The notes beneath the pieces were generated by a model that searched no databases, was not told where the DNA came from, and was given only the letters and a program-made list of their open reading frames with translations. Shown piece after piece: positions 48,869 through 63,220 of a stretch of DNA of 64,000 nt. Positions within the stretch are counted from its first letter, which is position 1, and each line of letters begins with the position of its first letter. The translations under genes were made by a program, and so were the position numbers. Origin of the DNA: Ecdyonurus torrentis (lineage: Eukaryota; Arthropoda; Insecta; Ephemeroptera; Heptageniidae); NCBI GenBank assembly GCA_949318235.1, contig OX439131.1:16225189-16289188 (forward strand), in the 5' to 3' direction.

Positions 48869-49948
48869 ATATAATACCATATCATTTGCTTTAAACCTTA
48901 CTTTTTCATATATAGGTTTTGTCATACATAATAAATATTAGTTCAGTAAAAATTTAATATTATTCAGAGTAAAATACGATAAAAAAAAATATTGCATTCA
49001 AACATAAAGATGAAAAATTAACTTTCATATTGTAACGTATGCATAACGTTAAGGCTTATCGTAATGTATGTAATAAATTTATTAAATAGAGAATTGGAAG
49101 AGAATAGTATTTGAACTCTATACTATACACTATATTCACGATACTATTGTTTATACCTACTATATAACAGGGAATATATTATTTATATGATACTACATTA
49201 TATAGTTAAAACATCAGTTTAATTTAATTTTTTTAACTTTTTTTTTTACGTTTGACTATATAAGAATGTTAAAAAAAATGTAATGCATTGAAATATTGCC
49301 AGAGGTTTTATATATAATTACAATTTCCAGTAAATTTTATTTGTAATGTAATTTCAAAGTTACTATTAAAAAATTAAAAGAAGAAATTTATTTTATACAG
49401 TACTATATACTCTATAGAAGCACCTCAGGTCATATTGGCATCAACATCATACAACATGAATTTTATTTTGTACTGTATATGATTACTTTCCATATTGAAC
49501 ATGACATTCAATTTACTTTGTTAGGCAATTGTAGTAAACATTAATTTGTTATCATTATATTAAAATTATAAAATAATACATATATACATGTATTAACAAA
49601 TATCGTTAATATTGGAATTCAATAATTAATTCAAAATGGAATTGATTCAACAAAACAAGGTGATGGAGATGCGGTAGTAGTAGGGTTCCAACAATTTTGC
49701 CCTGCAAAATGTTAAGGAGAAAAAAAAAAGAAAAAAAAATTGTTTCAAACGGTTAAAAAAAATGTACTGTACAGTTTTATTAAAAAAAAAAAACTTCTTT
49801 TGATCTATGGCCAACACAATAATAATTAATAATATACACATAAAAACACATTTTCAGGCTGATTTAATTGCATGTTGATACATAATTGAAAAACTACAGT
49901 AGCAATCTTCAGTAGAATATCGTACAGAAAACTTAATTTCCTCCCTCC
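48869..49948. other. A+T-rich interval, no gene seen
   Basis: No features beyond short A runs near 49720-49795. Confidence 0.55.
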
Positions 49949-49972
49949 CCCTCTCTCTCTCTCTCTCTCTCT
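49949..49972. repeat. (CT)n microsatellite
   Basis: About 24 bp of CT after a CCTCCCTCCCC stretch. Confidence 0.92.
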
Positions 49973-50290
49973 CACTCTTATCTTTATTCGTTCATACATT
50001 TTGCTATTTGAACAACTTAAAGCCATAGACCACATTAAATAACATGCGCTTTTTAATGAATTGAAAAAGACAAAATGGGATCTTCAAAAGTGATGACAAT
50101 TTTTACCAGAATGTTAATGTAGCCTCACGAGAGAGCGTGAAAATACTGTAAAGTAAGCAATTTGCATGACTATTCATGTTTCTGACGTCAGAAACATGCA
50201 AAATTAGTAAAAAAAAAAAAAAAAAAAAAAAAATGCTGTGTGGGTTGCATAAATTGAATTTTTCTGATCACTGCTAGTAGCTAGTAGCAG

Positions 50291-50441
50291 CACGAAAGTT
50301 GACCACAAACACCAATGTAACTTTCTTTAATTGTAATGTTAAATAAATATTAAATACATTCTTCTCAATTTTTATTCACAAATATCATAATTTATTCAGG
50401 TCCTAAATAAATAAAGCATAATTTCTACGAGAAAGGGATCT
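50291..50441 (+). repeat. Repeat D, copy 1 (inside MITE C)
   Basis: 151 bp from CACGAAAGTTGACCAC to GAAAGGGATC, nearly identical to 51857-52007. No coding content; class unknown. Confidence 0.85.
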
Positions 50442-50473
50442 GATCACTGCTACTAGCTACTAGCAGTGATCAG
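50440..50473. repeat. 34-bp near-perfect palindrome
   Basis: CTGATCACTGCTACTAG followed by its inverted copy with one mismatch at the centre. It marks the fold-back point of the family C rearrangement. Confidence 0.9.
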
Positions 50474-50625
50474 AACATTTCAATTTATGCAACCCGCACA
50501 ACATTTTTTTTACTGCTACGGAGCTACAGTTGATTTTTGAGACAAACTAAAGTTATTTATGTCAGTCCCATCAAGTGCTTTATGTGATATAAATGCTTAT
50601 GTTTTCTTCTGGTCTAATCCTTTAA

Positions 50626-51856
50626 TCTTATATCTGTACAAAAAGAAATTGGCTTATTTGTCTTCATCTCTAAATCTTCTTTCACATCTTCCCTTATTTT
50701 TTAAGTATAATTTAAAATGTAGCTCGTGACAAGTAGAGAATTACAGAACGTTACAAAACTTTCAATAAATTACAATTTATGCATAATGCATGCAAATACC
50801 ATAAAAAGTAAATCGTAGATGAAGATTATAATACGATGCACAATGCATATTCTCTAATATTTACAGCTTCGTAAGCATTATTTCTTTTTTTACGCCACCG
50901 TATCAAAACGTGAGAGTATTTTAATGTTCTATTATATTTTATATGGTTAGCAAAATGAACTCATCTCTGTTTATTGTTCCTTGTCTTGACCTTGCCTAGG
51001 TCTTGACGTTATAAAATCTTTATGCTACCTCAGAAATATAATATTTCCATTACGTAAGCAATAATATAATACAAATAAATATTGAAGCAAAGGTTATCGT
51101 AAATGTCAAAAGTCATGTCACAATATTAAATTATGCCTGTTCAATAATAAAAAAAAGCATTCATATTATTCATGCACATACAGAGCTTTTTCAGCTATAT
51201 TACATTAACTTTGGCCCAAGGTTAATATAATAGGAAAAAGACCTGTATATGCCTGAATAATATAAATGCTTTATTTTTTACCTTGGCTATATGAATTTTA
51301 TCTTATATTGCTACGTATTTCTTCATTTTTACATTTTTAAAGAAAAAAATATTTAAAATAATATCCTATTATACTTACTGACAACATTACACGGGCAACA
51401 TGCACAGAATATTAATTTACAACACTCTCTTTTCCTTTTAAATATAAATGAAACAGTAAAATAATAGTATCAAAGATATGTATTACAATAATTAATAATA
51501 ATGAACCTAATGGCTACTAATCTGTATACTACAATTTTAATATAAGTGAATTATGTTTTCTTTAATTGGAATTAATTGATTATATTGTCATGGTAGCAAA
51601 AACGGCCCATTTAGTAAGATCATTCATATTTTGTAATAAATATTAATCACAGTTATTATTTGAATACTCTTTCTTTAATTTAGCAAAAATAATTAATATT
51701 TTTGGATAATTTGCAATAATTAGTAGTTAATAGACAATTTTACATAATCAGCACTTGTCACTAGCAAGGGTCATCATCATAGTTTTATTGATCATTGGCA
51801 AGGGTCATCAACGATGTGACACACTGGCGCACACACGCCTCGACAACTCCGCAATC
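50626..51856. other. Interval with no gene seen
   Basis: GCAAGGGTCATCA occurs twice, at about 51764 and 51798, just before repeat D copy 2. Otherwise nothing recognised. Confidence 0.5.
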
Positions 51857-52007
51857 CACGAAAGTTGAACACAAACACTAATTTAACTTTCTTTAATTAT
51901 AATGTTAAATAAATATTAAATACATTCTTCTCAATTTTTATTCACAAATATCATAATTTATTCAGTTCCTAAATCAATAAAGCATAATTTCTACGAGAAA
52001 CGGATCT
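51857..52007 (+). repeat. Repeat D, copy 2
   Basis: 151 bp from CACGAAAGTTGAACAC to GAAACGGATCT, same orientation as copy 1, with only scattered substitutions. It lies 1.4 kb away. Confidence 0.85.
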
Positions 52008-53269
52008 TTGTAATTTGGTGTCAAGCTAAAATATAATTTAATTATCTGTTCTACGTTTCACCCCCAACATACACCGCTCATTTACTTAAAATAGATAAAC
52101 ACTAAACAATTAAATATTTTCCATATATTATATTTTTGAAAAGATGTATGGACTGTGTGTACTATCAATATATTGGGAGCAAGCCTAGTTTTGGTTGACA
52201 AATATTTATAAATAGTCACAGATTAAAATGCCTTAAAATAAATTAAATTTAAATTGTAAATGTCAAATATATAATACTTTGAAAATTAAATGTAAAATAA
52301 AGTATTCAAGTGTGTTTAACTACCATCATGTAGATCATTTAATCATAAAAGAACTATAAGAAAACTAAATAATAACAAATAAGTAACAAAGCTTTTTGAA
52401 ATTGTTCATTCTTTGACATCAGTTTTTGGAGAGAAGATATTTTATTTATTATATTGATTGACAACAAAGACTTTTGGAAAGAAAATTGTTTGATGTTCAT
52501 TCTTATCGAAAGACTCTTGTTATATAAAAGACAAGAATAAAGCTTTCTGTTCTGTGAAAATAACAAACCAATCAAGAAAACAAACGTCACACGCAGCCTT
52601 GTCTTGCCTGAAAGTATTATTAATGTTATAATTAAGACTTTTAGACTTGTAACAATACTTTACATTGTGTTTTCTAAATATAACAATAATAAGAATAAAA
52701 AAAAGTCTTTTAACATCATATATTGACAGATTCGTCTACAGAGTAACAAAAATCCAATGTAAGTCTCAGAAAATACGTATATAATACTTTGATCCAAAAG
52801 ATAAATTTATCTTACTTATTAAGTTCTGATTCTGTGTTACAAAAAGGTCAAGTTTTTATTTTTACTCTTTTACTTTTATTCGCATTGTTTTTCTAACCTA
52901 TTAGTAATTGATATTAATTTTATGTAACTTTTAAGTGTGTTGTCTTTTAATGGAAATTATTCAATGAATTGATAAAGAGTGATTCCATAAATTTTCACCT
53001 CAAATATATATAGTATAATATTTTGAAAAAAAGTAAAAACAAGATTAAAGATGACTAAAGATTCCATGTCTTTAACACAATAGAACAAGTTAATATATAC
53101 AAAATATAATACAACCAAAACATAAATACAATCTGTGCATATAAAACAAGTGGAACATTTATTCAACAGTATTTAACAGTCTTTTGATATAGTCTGCCTA
53201 TAGCACACAATAAAACATAATTATTATATATCTAACAGGTATTGTTAAGCTGCCTTCTTAAAAGAATCT
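52008..53269. other. A+T-rich interval, no gene seen
   Basis: Frames of 78 and 69 codons have no recognisable domain. Confidence 0.55.
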
Positions 53270-53958
53270 TATATCGACTTTTACGGATAGTAAACGGCCA
53301 CCAGGATTTTTGTATTTTTCAACTTTACATCGTAATATCACCACAAATAAAAAATGTGGGATCTTTTCATTTTTAGCAACGTTGCAAATTTTTTTAACCC
53401 GGGAGACCTGAATGTAGGCAACCTGCAACACACGAAATCTATAAAAAAATTCAAATCTTCTTAAAAAATAAAAAATTCATACATTTTTTATTTGAGTTGT
53501 TTTACTTAGGCTACTGTCTACCCTGAAACTAATTTTCATCTTTATAACTTCAGCGAATCCAAGTTTACGCTTTTTGCCATTTATTTGCAAAGGGGGTGGA
53601 AAGGAGTGGTTTGCGAATTATTTTAACAATGTTACATTTACAAGTAACATTTGTTTACTCTGTTCATCAAGTAAGAAATTTTTGTCACTATTAGTTATAT
53701 AGATAACTCACCTGTCAAGTCCTCGATTAAAAAAAATGAAGTGCCAAATCGGTGTTTCTTATGACTAATTAATTATTAGCGAAGTTATCATGAGCAATAA
53801 AAATTTGCAACTTTACACATTTACTGTACGATATGTGCACATCACGAGAGTGTTGGTCTTAATTTTTTTCCAAAGTCGTACTGTGGCGATATTACGATGT
53901 AAAGTTGAAAAATACAAAAATCTTGGTGGCCGTTTACTATCCGTAAAAGTCGATATAT
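53270..53958. mobile_element. 689-bp element with 76-bp terminal inverted repeats
   Basis: The left end TATATCGACTTTTACGGATA continues through AGTAAACGGCCACCA, CAACTTTACATCGTAATATC and ACCACA. The right end is its reverse complement with only two substitutions in about 76 bp. TA at the outer edges would fit a TA target duplication (Tc1/mariner group), but TATA at the ends makes the boundary ambiguous by 2 bp. The 530-bp interior is A+T-rich with no transposase frame. I see no second copy in this window. Confidence 0.88.
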
Positions 53959-54372
53959 AGGATTCACATTGTTGTTGTTTTATCATTGGTTTTTGTTCTA
54001 TATAATTTAGAGGTATACAGTATTGAAGGCTCTTTTTGCTGAGTGAAAGACGTTGTTTTTCAAGATAGTAAGGTCATACCGTAAATCGTATTAGTTAACC
54101 TGGAACAAGGAATTGATATACTGATGTTAACAGGGTTAATCTTTTATAATTCACACGATTTATGTACTTCAATTTAGTAATATTTTGGTACTGTATGTAT
54201 TATGTCATGTTATACTTTTGGGCACTAAATATTTTCATATATTATATTATTAGTGCGTAAAATGGAAAGCTATTCATTGATAATATACAGTACATTTGAA
54301 AAAAAGGATTCACAATATTTCTCACAATACAGTATGTCGATATTAATAATTTCATTAATTTAATGATCAAAG

Positions 54373-56225
<1,853 letters not shown>

Positions 56226-56285
56226 AATTGTAACACTATAAAATTGTAGGGTTAATTGAGGAGCCTTTATATACCTGATTACGCG
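56226..56285 (+). mobile_element. Retroelement 3' tail, interrupted by MITE C
   Basis: GTAGGGTTAATTGAGGAGCC then ATACCTGATTACGCG matches the 12 kb tail (GTTGGGTTAAATTGAG, GCCTGATTTCGCC). The next bases are the TTAAAGG start of family C copy 5. After that copy, TTATTTATTATTATTTAA at about 56625 could be the displaced ATT-rich end. Confidence 0.55.
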
Positions 56286-56624
56286 TTAAAGGAATAGACC
56301 AGAGAAAAACACAAGCATTTATATCACAAAATACTTGATGAGATTTACATAAATAACATTAGTGTATCTCAAAATCCAACAGTAGCCCCGTAGGAGTCAA
56401 AAATTTCAATTTATGCAACCCGCACAACATTTTCATACTAATTTTTGCATGTTTCTGACGTCATAAACATGAATTTTCACGCAAATTGCATACTTTACAG
56501 TTTTTTCACGTTCTCTTGTGGGGCTACATTAACATTCTGTTAAATATTGTCATTAGTTTTGAAGATCCCATTTTGTGTTTATTCATTAAAAAGCACATGT
56601 TGTTTTATGTGGTCTATGGCCGTG
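56286..56624 (+). mobile_element. MITE family C, copy 5
   Basis: 339 bp starting TTAAAGGAATAGACCAG. It contains ATGCAACCCGCACAAC and the GACGTCA core. The right end reads GTGGTCTATGGCCGTG, so the terminal CTTTAA is lost there. Confidence 0.84.
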
Positions 56625-56751
56625 TTATTTATTATTATTTAATAGTTCTTAATTACAGAGAGGAGTATATAAGATTTTAACATTAACCGTTTTATTTTAC
56701 TGGTCTTAATGTTTGTTCTATGATGCTTTTAATTAATGGCCCCAATTTAAT

Positions 56752-56790
56752 AATGTGAGGTGATGTTACTGTAAACTACACATGTCTAAT
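56752..56790 (+). mobile_element. Short retroelement 3' tail fragment
   Basis: Partner of 16656-16700: GATGTTACTGTAAACTACAC then ATGTCTAATAAATATAAAT. Confidence 0.45.
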
Positions 56791-56914
56791 AAATATAAAT
56801 AATATATTAATTATATTTTATTGTGTATATTAATTGCACGAAATTAAAATTTAAAAGGTAACACAGAGAGGAAAGGATGGATGTGGTAAAGAAAATTTAA
56901 AATTATTTAAGCAT

Positions 56915-56920
<6 letters not shown>

Positions 56921-56962
<42 letters not shown>
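56921..56962. repeat. (CT)n microsatellite
   Basis: About 42 bp of CT. Confidence 0.97.
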
Positions 56963-57934
<972 letters not shown>

Positions 57935-58255
57935 AAAAAAATACATTATCATGATGCTGTTACAAAACTATACCCGAAACGCATGCGTTGCTAAACCCCA
58001 ATATGATATGATTGAATGTCAACACAGTTTTATTTCACACACTATACTTTACGTAACAATTTTTATTATATTTTGTTGTTGCTAACTTAAAGATGCCGTT
58101 TACTCTGTGATCGCGTTGTGTTGTAGAAAATTGTTAAAAGTCAAGATTACCATGACTTTTGGTGTCTGTATGTTTTATGTTCTTTTCACTTACAATTTAT
58201 AGTAAAGGCTTATTGAAAAAAACTGTACACGGAAAAAAAGTGTCATGCTGTATAT

Positions 58256-59058
58256 AAACTGAACACTCAAAAACGCAAAATTGTAGAGCCTAGTAGTTTA
58301 AAAGTGATACACTCACTAAACATTTCGTGCATAGTCTTAAAGCATTCATGCGCTTCGTACATCAAATCCTAATGAGTAGAGAGTTTCTAAAATTATCCAA
58401 ATGTGATTCTATGAAGATTAAGCATTTAAAATGTTTACACTCTACTAGTTATAAGTAAATTGATTAATTAAAGAATGTTTACTCACTACAAGTGCATGGG
58501 TATAATATCTACTAGTAAAATGGGTAGAGAGTATATATTATACTTAAGCTTGTTCTGTAAAGTATATTGAATCTCATTTACAGTGATACAGTTACAGTTA
58601 CACATTACAAAATAAGACACATTCATTGGTTGATCTTGTTTTTTGAGCCGATAAAAGTGAGTCGCATGTTTCTTATGGATATATTTTTTTTTTGTGAGTT
58701 TCTTTCATTTTTATCAGGTTCAAAGTTCTAAAAGAAGAAATAACAATGATTGAACATATGTATAAACGTAGTAAACAGGTAACGACGTCATAACCAGCTG
58801 TTTATAACAAAGGAACATTTTTGAAACTGCGTGGCTCAATATTTGTGTGTAGTTCATAGAACGAGCTTTTATACTCTAATATTTACATAAAGATCCCACG
58901 TATCTTTTGTATTCTCATCATACTTTCATTGACACTAGCCTCTACAATTTTGAATGTTTAGTGAAAATATATACTCATTTTTTGACGCACAATAAAAGTA
59001 TTTTGAAGATACACTTTAAACATGTATGGGTTTAGAGTAAACTTTTGCTTTCTTTTGT
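58256..59058 (+). repeat. Interspersed repeat family E, copy 2 (interrupted)
   Basis: Same landmark order as 28173-28602 (ACTAAACATTTCGTGCAT, AGTGCATGGGTA, TCTACTAGTAAAATGGGTA, then after the insertion CGTATCTTTTGTATTCTCAT, GACACTAG, TTTGACGCA, GTTTAGAGTA). A family A MITE splits it at 58545-58868. No shared reading frame; class unknown. Confidence 0.75.
58545..58868 (-). mobile_element. MITE family A, copy 4, inserted in repeat E
   Basis: A 324-bp reverse copy with TAAGCTTGTTCTGTAAA and AGAACGAGCTT ends. TTATACT occurs immediately on both sides (58538-58544 and 58869-58875). The uninterrupted family E copy has only one TATACTC at this place, so the duplication arose with the insertion. A 7-8 bp duplication fits hAT-type integration. 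Confidence 0.9.
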
Positions 59059-59384
59059 TTAGTAAATAATTGCTCAATTTCATATAAATATTACTTGATA
59101 AATTAGACTAACATCACAACGTATGAAACACAGTTGCTGTGTGGCATAAATTATATTGCAATGAATAAATATTGCAAACATTGAGCAAGCATAATAATTA
59201 TTTTATGTATTTATTTTTGTGAATAATATACATAATAAAGTTAAAGATTCCTTGACAATAAAATATAGTATATTAATATTTATTCTGATATTATGAAACT
59301 ATCATAATAATCGGTTCAAAAATTTACTAAAAAAATTCTATGGCTAAAAACAAGTAAAAGTATGACTAGTATATCTCATTTAAA
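59059..59384. other. Interval with no gene seen
   Basis: A+T-rich. Confidence 0.5.
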
Positions 59385-59520
59385 TACCTCCGAAATCGGT
59401 GGAGTAGTTTTCTCAAAAATTGCAAATAATAATAATAATAATAAAACGTGTTTTTTCCCATAAGCGCAATGTTAAATTAGGGGACCCTTAGCTTTCCCCG
59501 CGTCTCCCCACGCGCTAAAC
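59385..59520 (+). repeat. Possible retroelement-type tail with (AAT)n
   Basis: CCGAAATCGGTGGAGTAGTT, then CTCAAAAATTGCAAATAATAATAA, then CCATAAGCGCAATG and GGGGACCCTTAGCTTTCCCC. The mixed-composition block stands out and ends in GCGCTAAACCG. No second copy is in this window; the retroelement label is inference from the AAT run and composition. Confidence 0.3.
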
Positions 59521-60210
59521 CGATAAGCTAAATTTTATTTCTATTATTATTATTTTTAATTTTGTAAGTCAAAAGTTAAAGATAAAGTCTTTATTAGTAA
59601 GTTTAATGCAGTAGATTGAAAATTAAAATTTATTAAAAATTCCATAAATATTCATTATTATATAAGTTATTAAATCTAATTACTAAATCCTTGCAGTGTA
59701 TTTTTATTTAACACTTGATTTGATATTCACAAGTAGATTTATTTAGTTTGTGACGTATATCACTAACATGCTCAATTGGCTTAGGAATAAACACACCGCA
59801 AGAAAGACAGGCGAGTAAATTCTCTTGAGGAAATCAATAGTTAAGTTACTTTGTATGCCTTTCACACCTTTTTTCCTATCCTTCACCTTTTTTTCCCCTT
59901 ATCCATTACTTGAACATGGCACACACACACTATAAAACAACAACATTCTTTGACTGGGAAAATACTTTTAAAATTCTCAATAGACCAAAAAAAAAAAAAA
60001 AAAAATTGCTTAGTACTTATATCAGAATGCTTTGAACAAAGTTATTCCACATTAGAATTAGCACAGAGTTTATTATTATTTGTTTAGTTTTATAGTGATA
60101 TCGAAGAAACGAGTAATTTTACTTGCATAATACATTGTGGTGAGACCAACAGTAAAGTATATAACATATAACCTATATAAATAACCTATAATTAGAGCAA
60201 TTATTTCTGA
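59521..60210. other. Interval with no gene seen
   Basis: An A17-type run near 59987-60004; otherwise nothing recognised. Confidence 0.5.
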
Positions 60211-60434
60211 AGTTACCTCTATATTATCTATGTTGCTAAAATTTATGATAATTTGCCATCTATTTTAAGAAATGTAAATAATGATAATTTTTTAAAAATT
60301 TGCTTAAATTTTTTTTGCTTTACAAAGACTATTATACTTTAGGATCCTTTTTTGATAAAAATTCGAAAATAGATAACATCGATGTATTAAGGCTCAACAC
60401 TTATACAACATTGGACAATTATACTGATAGATAA
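60211..60434 (+). pseudogene. Frameshifted reverse-transcriptase tail (LINE)
   Basis: The first frame reads YVAKIYDNLPSILRNVNN and continues to about 60317. The second frame takes over near 60318 with YKDYYTLGSFFDKNSKIDNI and runs to the stop at 60432-60434. The switch falls at a T8 run (60309-60316), so a one- or two-base slip there is the likely break. Residue order matches 44301-44591 (AKIYD.LP, YYTL, ID.IDVL). An in-frame stop lies just upstream at 60208. This is a dead copy of the same family. Confidence 0.7.
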
Positions 60435-60616
60435 TAATACAATTTCACAAACTTCATTATAATGTTCTTATTTATTAATTAATAGTGTACTTATAGTTGT
60501 GTAATTCATTGCATGTTGTATTCTTATATTAACTTATTTTAAGATATATTTGACGGAGACTAATGCTTATTGTAACTATAATTGTTACTATGAAGGGTCA
60601 ATAAAGATTCTTATGC
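60211..60616 (+). mobile_element. 5'-truncated non-LTR retrotransposon, copy 2
   Basis: ORF remnant (60211-60434) plus 3' UTR ending TTACTATGAAGGGTCAATAA and AGATTCTTA, matching the end of the 44 kb copy. More diverged than that copy. Confidence 0.68.
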
Positions 60617-60896
60617 TATTTCGTAAAGCTTATGTATAAAGCGTAGTCGTACACGTTTACTAAAAACTCCGCATTTTCAATTTGTATACGGTCAGAAAAG
60701 ATAAAAAAAAATCATCCAATAAAGACCAATTACAGAATGCTTGTATTGTTATAATATTGTTGATAGTAAATATAATGACATTTCTTCTTTTTTTTTATAG
60801 CTAAGTTTCATACAAATTGTCTCTGCATACTCACTTTTATGTCTAGAGGGAATATAATATCATTGTGTAGATGAGAATATGTATATGTGATGCAAA

Positions 60897-60913
60897 AGAG
60901 AGAGAGAGAGAGA
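60897..60913. repeat. Short (GA)n
   Basis: About 17 bp of GA directly before an exon-like patch. Confidence 0.85.
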
Positions 60914-61090
60914 TGGAGTAAAGGTCCCTCAAGTATACTCGTGTCAGCTACGTGCGTGAGTAGCTCTATGTTTTCAACCCTCCACTCAACGAAATCACCT
61001 CAAATTTCCAACACGTGGTTTGGTATGCTCACTTCAACCGTTCGCTCGTCGTTCCCTACTCAAATTCAACGTTTTCACAATCTTTTCCTG
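60914..61090 (+). other. Exon-like patch ending at a weak splice donor
   Basis: About 175 bp of unusually balanced, pyrimidine-rich sequence, open in one frame (pieces SSILVSATCVSSSMF and STKSPQISNTWF). It ends TTTTCCTG before GTAAACTC at 61091. No domain, no partner exon and no second copy. It resembles 41697-41852 in following a GA tract, which is the only reason to note it. Confidence 0.12.
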
Positions 61091-61116
61091 GTAAACTCAA
61101 ATGTAAAATGAGATTC

Positions 61117-62639
61117 ATTCAATAAAATTAATTAAATATAAAATACATTTAAAAAAAAGCGTGAAATATTTACGTGAGCATGGTAGAGCTAGAGGAAAAA
61201 GCTTATTTAAAAAAATATATATTTTTCTCTAATTTTAGTACAAACTTTTGACTTTCTCACTTTCTATATTCAAAGTATTAGTGTATTTTTTATACGGATC
61301 GATGGTTATATCTCTGTCGGTTAAAAATATACGTATAATGTACAGTGAAAAGGCAAACTAAAAAAACCTTTTAGTACTAAAAAAAAACGTGTTTTATTTT
61401 ATAGCTATTTTCTGTTACTGTATTATTATTTTATATGAGAAAAGTAATATTTTAGCCACATGATATTAGGCGGTTTGATGATGAAACTATCATAAATATA
61501 AAACATTATTCTATAGTCTTTATGCGCAGTAAACCAAATTATTATTGTTTTGATAGATAATGAAGCGTAATCATTCTGAACGATCTCTAACAAGCGTAAT
61601 ATTAGCTAATGATAACTTTGTCTTTGTTTATTTGGTGTATATAACTATAATATAAGCTCTATTCCACCCTCATACCCTAAAAATATAATTCAATTCTAAT
61701 TCATCCTTTATTTTTAGTATATAAAAATAAGAACAAAATTCCATTTTATGTTTTTAAATAAGTATTTTCTTTTCTGTAAAATTGTCCTTTTCCCCTTGTT
61801 TGATAACCTAACTTTGTGTCTTCGTGGTTTATAAGGATTACATTTTTCTCTTGGTAAAGAAAAAGTCTTACAAATTTGTACTTAAAACTCAATCAAGTTA
61901 ACAACTCGTCCCCTCAATCTCAAGTTGCATAAAATAAGAAAAGAAAAAGACAAGAAAAGCTAATTTTAATTTTATATAAATATTGAGACCAAAAATGTTA
62001 TACATAAATAGTACGAGTAAGTAAATTATCAGATTAAAAATAAAATAGGGTGTATCCGCATGACGTCATATTTAATGCGCTTGAAAACCATACTTTAGTA
62101 ATGAATAACATTGCTAAGCATAGGACAACCTTAGTTTTTGCCTATTTTTTTGGAAATTTGTTTATTATTTTTTTTTTTATATGACTATTTTTCTCTCATT
62201 TTTGAGTGACTTGCTCAACCTATTAAAAGCATCAATGCTCTCAAAATTATTGTTTAGTATCTTTAAAGTGCAACGTGAGTTAGTTTCCTATGCGGCCCAT
62301 GTTATTGAGTGATTGCAACATGCAATTGAATTGCTTTGATTTTAACATGAATGCATATAGACCCTATACGTCAAAGAAAAATATTAAGATATAATATTAT
62401 GTATGTGAGTAATGCAAAGTAATAGATAGTTTTTATTCCATTTTTCCATGCAAATAAAATATTATTAAATAATAATATTTTATGTTGTTATGTTTTTGTT
62501 TTGCATCAATTGAATATTTAAAATATAATCTTGATCACCAAAATAAGCTATTATTAAGACAATAAGAATGTAATGGCGACTTTGATATTATATGATTTTA
62601 TATTTCTTACACTGATCATCAAACATATTGACCTAGTTG
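61117..62639. other. Interval with no gene seen
   Basis: A+T-rich, nothing recognised. Confidence 0.5.
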
Positions 62640-62667
62640 CAGCGTGGCAATTATCAAAGAAACACTT

Positions 62668-62870
62668 TGCGAACTGGTTAAAATGTATTTGCTAGTCCGC
62701 GATCTGGTCAAATCACAATGACCACGTCAGGAAGTGGATTTTATGAAAAAAATACTCCATGACGTGCGATCATAATCATGATGCTCAAGTGCCGAATTTT
62801 GGATTTTGGCATAAACGCAAAACCACTCCGCGACGTGGTCACTTATTTCGGCCAATGAGCGAATTCGGCA
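62668..62870. repeat. Cluster of CGCGAYSTGGTCA-like motifs
   Basis: Variants occur at 62668-62680 (TGCGAACTGGTTA), 62695-62710 (GTCCGCGATCTGGTCA), 62719-62737 reversed (TGACCACGTCAGGAAGTGG) and 62823-62841 (CCACTCCGCGACGTGGTCA). The last two pair at 16 of 19 positions as an inverted repeat. TGCCGAATT and AATTCGGCA (62790-62798, 62862-62870) form another pair. It is either a decayed foldback or a protein-binding cluster. The 67-codon reverse frame here is not recognised. Confidence 0.45.
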
Positions 62871-63220
62871 ATGGTTGCCAACATAATTACTTTCTTTCCT
62901 GTAGCTATTTATAATTACGGCATTTTTCACAAAAGTTTCAATGAATGTGATGTAAAACAGTTTTTTACTGAGTGATTTTGGTCAAAGATTTAGTTCCGTT
63001 TTTCAAATCTCTTTGAATAAATTTGAATACCATATGTGGCAGTGTATTGATACAACATTTTCACTTTTATTTACAAATTTTTTGACTTTGCTCACGTCAT
63101 ACTTTACATATTTTTCTGCTTTTGAAATATTTTTCTAACTGATAAACTGAATAACAATACAAAAAAAAAGAAAAAAACATTGAATTTATATTTAAAATCA
63201 GTTAATCCAATTTTCTGTGC

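Larger units (their letters stand above)
50017..50625 (-). mobile_element. MITE family C, copy 4, broken by repeat D and an inversion
   Basis: Begins TTAAAGCCATAGACCAC and ends GTCTAATCCTTTAA, so both outer ends of a reverse-oriented family C copy are present, but the element spans 609 bp instead of about 340. In the middle the sequence reaches CTGATCACTGCTA (about 50265-50277) and enters repeat D (50291-50441). It then returns through a 34-bp palindrome and a short inverted family C segment (CAATTTATGCAACCCGCACA, 50481-50500). It resumes the normal order at ACTGCTACGGAGCTACAG (50512). An A27-type run expands it at about 50210-50233. Confidence 0.8.
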
